Assembly (NCBI RefSeq): GCF_028009165.1
Contig: NC_079241.1
Location: 3,162,001-3,226,000, forward strand
Direction: 5' to 3'
DNA length: 64,000 bases
Origin: Akanthomyces muscarius
Taxonomy: Eukaryota > Ascomycota > Sordariomycetes > Hypocreales > Cordycipitaceae
In this document: positions 59,333-64,000 of the stretch, piece by piece
Numbering within the stretch: the stretch's first letter is position 1
How the letters are laid out: each line of letters opens with the position of its first letter
The notes under the pieces: generated by a model
Told to the model about the DNA's origin: nothing
Databases searched by the model: none
What the model saw: the letters and a program-made list of their open reading frames with translations, nothing else
Translations under genes and position numbers: made by a program

Positions 59333-61787
59333 ATGTCCCTCGAAGCGCTCTTGCGCCACTCAATCAGCTACAGCCCTTCATACAACATGGCTCACCAAGG
59401 CGAACTGTCTGCGAGTACAGACTCTCCTCTGTCTCCCTTCCAGCCGCGGTATGTATCCGTCTCGCTCGTCCAATGGCCGTCAACCTTCTGCTAATACCCG
59501 CACCCAGATCATCACCCCAGTCGGCTACGGGCTCTGGTTCTCTGCGGCCTAGCTCTGCCAACAGGATATCCTCCAACCCAAACCAGTTGCTAAGCCCCAG
59601 CGACTTGGTAGGACCCTCGCCCGTGACCTCAAATGGGACGGAAACTACCGAAATCGAAGATGAAGCCGCAGATGATTTGCTGAGTCCCCAAGACGGAGAC
59701 CCCACGCAACACCATGAAGTCCGTTCTCCTACCTGTTCCATTCCACAAATTTGACACTAACAACTGTCAGGCTTTGACTCTTGCCACAACTCTTCCTGAT
59801 AGTATCCGGCAGAAGGGTCCCGAGGAGTCAAATTCCGTAATTCATGCACCGGAGAGCTTTCGTAGCTGGGTACGCTAGCATCATCGACCCTTTTAACGAG
59901 AACACGACTAACAGCAAGCACAGACCTCCAACGAGTCTACTGCTCGCCAAAGTCAACCAAGCGAAAAATCATCACCTGAAATGGACGACGCGAGCCTGCC
60001 TTCCAGTCCTCCCCACGTAAGACTACTCTGCAGTTGCCGGATTACGCAGAAGCTAACTATCGGGTGATTCAGGCTTACCAAGACTTGCCTCCTGTAATGA
60101 CCGACGTCAAGCCTGTGAGGTATAACCTGGACAGTTCCACTCCGCAGGCCCAAGATCTCCAAGACATGTTGGCAGAAAGCAACCGTCTACGTTCGAGCAG
60201 TACAAGCAGTCTTGAAAGTAAGTCTCGATACGTAGCACTTAGAGATCAAGTGGCTCATTTTTTAGAAATCGAGGAGCAGACAGAAGCCGAAGGCGACGAT
60301 GATGATCTTTATTCCGACGGAGAGGGGCTTTTCGGCAGGGCGCAGCTTCGAGGACAACACAACGAGATCGAGCGACTGAAGCTCTTGTTCAACACAGCAT
60401 GGACCTGCTGTCTCGAGTTCGGCAGTTACAACACACGACGCAGGAAGCGAGATTTGAACACCTCTTCAATCTCAGATACCCACGTTTATGCGTGGCAGAC
60501 GTGCTGGAAGCTCTGCGAGCGACTTTACAATGACGAAACCAGCGATAAAGACTCCCTCAATATCCGTGACGGCCTAGGTTTGTGCCGAAAGTTTTGCCAA
60601 GCGTTATTCGAGCTGCGTCCAAGGAAGGACGAGATGTTTGACTCAATGCTGCGTGTCACTTTTGAATTGAACAACCAGTAAGCATGCTCAGCCTCCATTC
60701 TATTATCTCTGTCGGCATGCTTATTTTATGCAGTCTTTACAGTGGGCAGGACAACCAAAACCTCCCCGAACAGTTCAGAGAACGCACACTGGACTTTTAC
60801 GTCACCATCTGCCACCGACTGATGAAGCAAAGAAGTGTTTTGCAGGATAACTCTGACAGGATTCTGAAAGCATGCTGGGCCTTGACAGAAGTCCTTTTTA
60901 GTATCCGCCAAAATCGACGCGACGGAAACCCTCCAGACGAGAATCTCTTTGTTGCCGCCATCGAAGCTACTTACAACCTCAACGACTTGTTCCGCGAAGG
61001 GCTCAGTGCGTCCAGATCAGAGCGAAGCACGCCTCGGCCCAGCCAGACAAGCTTCTCGTATCATTCTCCGGAACAGACAGGCAGGGAAAGCCGTTCCTCC
61101 AACCATTCCTCGCGCTCCAAGAGAGACGGTAGCAGCAGCAAGGCTTCCTATCAAGAGGAGCGACCTAGAAAGCCCCCGCAAGTACCGGAGACCCCAGTTA
61201 CCGAATTTGAAGACACGCCCATCTCTCCGGAAAGCCGATCTCCTCAGATGCCGAACATCATGGTTCTCGGGCCCAGCAGCGATGGCGGCCGCGGTAGCCG
61301 CTGGCCCAGCAGCGCCTCCAACCTGTCCAGCTACTCGCACAACAGCAACCGAACCTCGAGCACCGCCACCACTACGACGGCCACCGAAGATCTCAACACC
61401 ACGCGGGCCAAGATTCTCGTTCTGCGAGCCGCTGTTCAGCTTGGCTTCAATAAGGAGGCTATTGTAGATATCAAGACGGGCGCCACGGCACTGCAAAAGT
61501 TTGTCTCCGAACTGCAGCCGGGTGCATTTGGCACGCTGGCCACGCATGCCACTCTGCTGCAGCAGTACAAGGAATCGATCCTCACCGACGGTTTCATTCC
61601 GCGTAGTAGCTTTGTACTTTCCTCGCGCATGAAGAGAGTGTCGGTGCAGGATCTGGCCAAGTCTGTGCAGGTCATGATTAGTGCGTCCCAGTCGCGATAT
61701 GGCTACCTGCGGGAGCTGTTCAAATTTGTGTGCAGCTTCCCGCTCGAAGAGGCAGACTCCCGGCGCAATCTCATGATACAAGTCTGA
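59333..61787 (+). CDS. conserved ascomycete protein of unknown function
   Basis: Exons 59333-59448, 59508-59718, 59771-59869, 59924-60016, 60073-60677 and 60743-61787; 722 aa. The first ~180 residues are disordered and Ser/Pro/Glu-rich. A helical region (about 210-420) contains EIERLKLLFNTAWTCCLEFGSY and VYAWQTCWKLCERLYNDE, then RTLDFYVTICHRLMKQR and a Ser/Arg-rich linker. A second helical domain closes the protein (about 580-722; RAKILVLRAAVQLGFNKEAI, LATHATLLQQYKE, SRYGYLRELFKFVCSFPLEE). Internal similarity to other ascomycete proteins is recalled only loosely and no domain name is claimed. A 48-nt in-frame, stop-free, GTAAGT...TTTTTTAG stretch at 60218-60265 may be a retained or facultative intron; the given length assumes it is not spliced. 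Confidence 0.75.
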
Positions 61788-62669
61788 TCCTTGGGATCAA
61801 AATTACTGAACCGAAATGAAACGGAGGAGAGGCTTAAAGCCACGGTGACCGCGCGGCCACTTGCATCAACCAGCCCAGTCACGCGGCAAGGCTGTCTGGT
61901 TCCGCATCATTATCCAGGCCGACAATTACGGCACCGACAATGTCTAGGGCGGCCCGGCCACGAGACGAGAATGGTAGGCTCACCATTCTCCGTGTGATGC
62001 CGGGCTGAAAGCTCAGCTTAGGCCTACGCCGGCTGCTGCACTCAACCGTTTATCTATCATTATTCACGCTTACACAGACATCACGCATCACCTCCGCACA
62101 CATCACCATCACACCACCACATACATCACAGACATAGCAAGATACCCCCTCGCATCCTTACCCACGAGACATGACCTTTCTTTCCTTATCTGTTCCTGAA
62201 TATGGTGTTTTCTCCATCTAGCACATATAGCACATCTGTTTCAATGCAAATTTTCCGAGACCAAAAAGATTCGCGTCAATGTGTTGTATATATTCATAAA
62301 AGCTCAGCAATGCAAAAGATGTCCTCCTCGTCGTATATAGCAATAGAAGAAGGGTATCTCGGAAATAAACAAAATGAAAAAGCGATGCGCTCAAATCCAC
62401 CGCATAATGTATAAACCCGCAAAAAACCCCCAAAAACGCCATAGCAATAGTAGCAAAGTAACGATGCAAAAAGTCCTCGCGGCGGGGTATCATAAATGAG
62501 CAACAACAGCAGCCCTTGTCCGACCCAAATGTGTAACGCCAGAGGCAGCCGATCCGCCTCATATGCACTTTTGATAGGTGCAAAAAGGATGACCTGGTAG
62601 GAGACATTCCCACATGGTAGTCTCTTCCGAGAGTAAGACAAAAAGAAACACGCGCTCTCTCTGTCTCTC

Positions 62670-62704
<35 letters not shown>

Positions 62705-63177
62705 CTCTGTCTCTCTGTCTCTCTTTCTCTCTGTCTCTCTCTCTCTCTGTCTCTCTCTCTCTCTTCTCCCCCTCCCCGCCCTCCCGTTGATTCAAAGGAG
62801 GCCGCTGCTCCCGAGACAAGCATTCTGTGCGATTCTTGCACGGAGTGAAAAGGTGGGAGAGGGGTATGGGGAGTCATTCCGCAAGTATATAAACCTGCTC
62901 TTCAACCCAAGAAAAGCTCATATCTTTTTGTCTTTCTTTCTCATGAACCACGACCGGGGAAAAAGAGCTCAAGTCGACCCCAAAGATAAGAAGAAAACAC
63001 ACAGCAACGCCGCGACTAACCGCCACGATAAAGAAGACGCATACTCACAGCAGCAATTCCAGCGGTTTCCCGAACATACTCATGAAGAAATTCAAGCAAG
63101 AAGCACAACATATGGAGTATTGTGACGGCCCATGCCCGAGGCTTGCCCATCGCCTCATCATCACTCTCGATGAGTGC
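61788..63177. other. convergent 3' spacer with CT-rich microsatellite
   Basis: The 3' flanks of two convergent genes. The main element is a 113-bp CT-rich simple repeat at about 62654-62766, built of CTCTCTGT/CTCTCTTT variants. CATCAC-type repeats occur near 62079-62130. No gene is supported; the Arg/Glu-rich frames across the repeat are artefacts. Confidence 0.5.
62654..62766 (+). repeat. CT-rich simple repeat
   Basis: About 113 bp of (CT)n with GT and TT interruptions, in the spacer between two convergent genes. Confidence 0.9.
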
Positions 63178-64000
63178 TTATGGAGACCCTAAGAAAGTTG
63201 AGTCAAAGAATTCCTCAGTTTGGAGTGTATGCTCACTGTCATTGACCCCGACATGCCCACCATTGCTGGCTGGGGCGTGGGACGGGCCTGCTGGGGCGGT
63301 CGCAACCTCGATACAGTCGCTCACCCCGGCACCGAAGCTTGCGTCTCCGCTTTGGCTCATGGCCGCAGCGGGCGCAAACATCCGGTCAACATCTTCGCTG
63401 GTGAAGTTCTGGCCGGGGTCCAACCAGTCGGTGAGCGATTGGTCGGGGAGCGTCCAGTCGAGTGGCCCGCCGAACAGCTCGTCGGGGGGCTGCCCGGTGG
63501 TGTGCTGCCCATACGCGGGCTGCTCGTTGGTTAGTTGCCCCTCGTCAGGCTGTTCATGGGCAAGTTGTTCCATTGAATACTTTCTGTATCCTGCTTCGTC
63601 CCCCAAGGAGGGCTCCATGCTCTGCTGTGGCTCTCCTGGGGAAAGGCGGGAGGGACGAGAATGTTCAGTGTTGAGCTCCAACTGACCGCATGTTATTGTC
63701 TCTTGTTGATTTCCTTCGTCTGTTTCCGCGTTTGCCGCGAGTTCGGATACACCAGGCTCAAAGGTCCCTTCAGAGACCTGTTGGGGGAAATGGGAGCCAT
63801 TCCCGGTCGCTTGCTGCGCCGAATTACCCATTCCCTGCGAGTTTGGCCCGACATTGGCCGGTGGCTGGGTCGTGTGGCCCTGGCCACTGGTCTGCATGTC
63901 TGCTACTTGCCGGTGAGTCTCTGCCATGGCTGACAGCTCAAACACGTTTGGATCAATTTCCATTGGTAGCCGCGTGTCCAGCGGCAGAGCTGGGTGGGAA
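63178..64000 (-). CDS. C-terminal part of a Gln/Pro-rich protein (cut by window edge)
   Basis: The open frame runs from the right window edge to a TAA at 63180-63178, with coding sequence continuing before the first ATG (63963), reading SHPALPLDTRLP just ahead of MEIDPNVFEL. So the gene most likely extends beyond the window. The visible ~273 residues are acidic and rich in Gln, Pro, Ser and Gly, with imperfect repeats (QLAHEQPDEGQLTNEQPAYGQ) and short aromatic-acidic patches (GGPLDWTLPDQSLTDWLDPG) like transcriptional activation domains. No DNA-binding domain is visible. A regulatory protein is a guess; a start at 63963 cannot be excluded. Confidence 0.55.
   Translation of the reverse strand, partial: SHPALPLDTRLPMEIDPNVFELSAMAETHRQVADMQTSGQGHTTQPPANVGPNSQGMGNSAQQATGNGSHFPQQVSEGTFEPGVSELAANAETDEGNQQETITCGQLELNTEHSRPSRLSPGEPQQSMEPSLGDEAGYRKYSMEQLAHEQPDEGQLTNEQPAYGQHTTGQPPDELFGGPLDWTLPDQSLTDWLDPGQNFTSEDVDRMFAPAAAMSQSGDASFGAGVSDCIEVATAPAGPSHAPASNGGHVGVNDSEHTLQTEEFFDSTFLGSP

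Noticed and set aside
62218..62877. Arg/Glu-rich minus-strand frames
   Set aside because: They are translations of the CT-rich simple repeat.
1..64000. CRISPR arrays, transposons with terminal repeats, secondary-metabolite clusters
   Set aside because: No regularly spaced repeats, transposase, reverse transcriptase, PKS or NRPS signatures were seen.

Overview
The window is nuclear DNA of a filamentous ascomycete, most likely a sordariomycete and probably in or near Hypocreales. The evidence is short introns (about 45-90 nt) with GTAAGT-like donors, CTAAC-type branch points and YAG acceptors, monocistronic genes on both strands, and typical Pezizomycotina proteins (Spa2, a 76-residue Tyr/Asn/Ser-rich protein, cutinase-family esterase, Nis1-like secreted protein, split urease gene). 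The order is an inference from gene style, not from a database search.

Layout. 0.7-7 kb: ribosome-associated Hsp70 (Ssb), an NAD-dependent epimerase with a 14-nt exon, a 76-residue conserved protein, and a secreted Nis1-like protein. 7.5-15.4 kb: a two-helix membrane protein, an F-box protein and a SprT-like metalloprotease. 15.8-24.7 kb: an MFS transporter, a glutamate-carboxypeptidase-II-like M28 peptidase and a MARVEL-like membrane protein. 26-28 kb: a decayed F-box-family pseudogene interrupted by a run of 32 C. 29.4-37.7 kb: cutinase-family esterase, mitochondrial cytochrome b5 reductase (Mcr1), an Nbp2-like SH3 protein and the Pol II CTD phosphatase Ssu72. 41.4-49 kb: polarisome protein Spa2, urease, and the urease accessory protein UreD, transcribed divergently from urease. 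49.5-55.6 kb: a small zinc-finger protein, a 2-oxoglutarate/Fe(II) dioxygenase, Utp17/Nan1 and Rpb10, the last two sharing a 308-bp divergent promoter. 59.3-64 kb: a conserved protein of unknown function and the C-terminal part of a Gln/Pro-rich protein cut by the window edge. About 20 kb is gene-poor spacer, chiefly 18.0-20.7, 34.0-36.9, 37.7-41.4 and 55.6-59.3 kb.

Functional links. Urease and UreD form a nickel-urease pair sharing one promoter region. Utp17 (rRNA processing) and Rpb10 (shared RNA polymerase subunit) share a promoter with near-consensus RRPE and PAC elements. The other genes look like unlinked housekeeping or secretory genes; no secondary-metabolite cluster or transposon was recognised.

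The most unusual structural signal is at gene 3' ends. Both the epimerase and the urease genes are followed by two or three diverged tandem copies of their own last ~70 bp (C-terminal codons plus stop), with first spacings of 72 and 70 bp. This looks like a local duplication process acting on gene termini, possibly creating alternative C-terminal ends.
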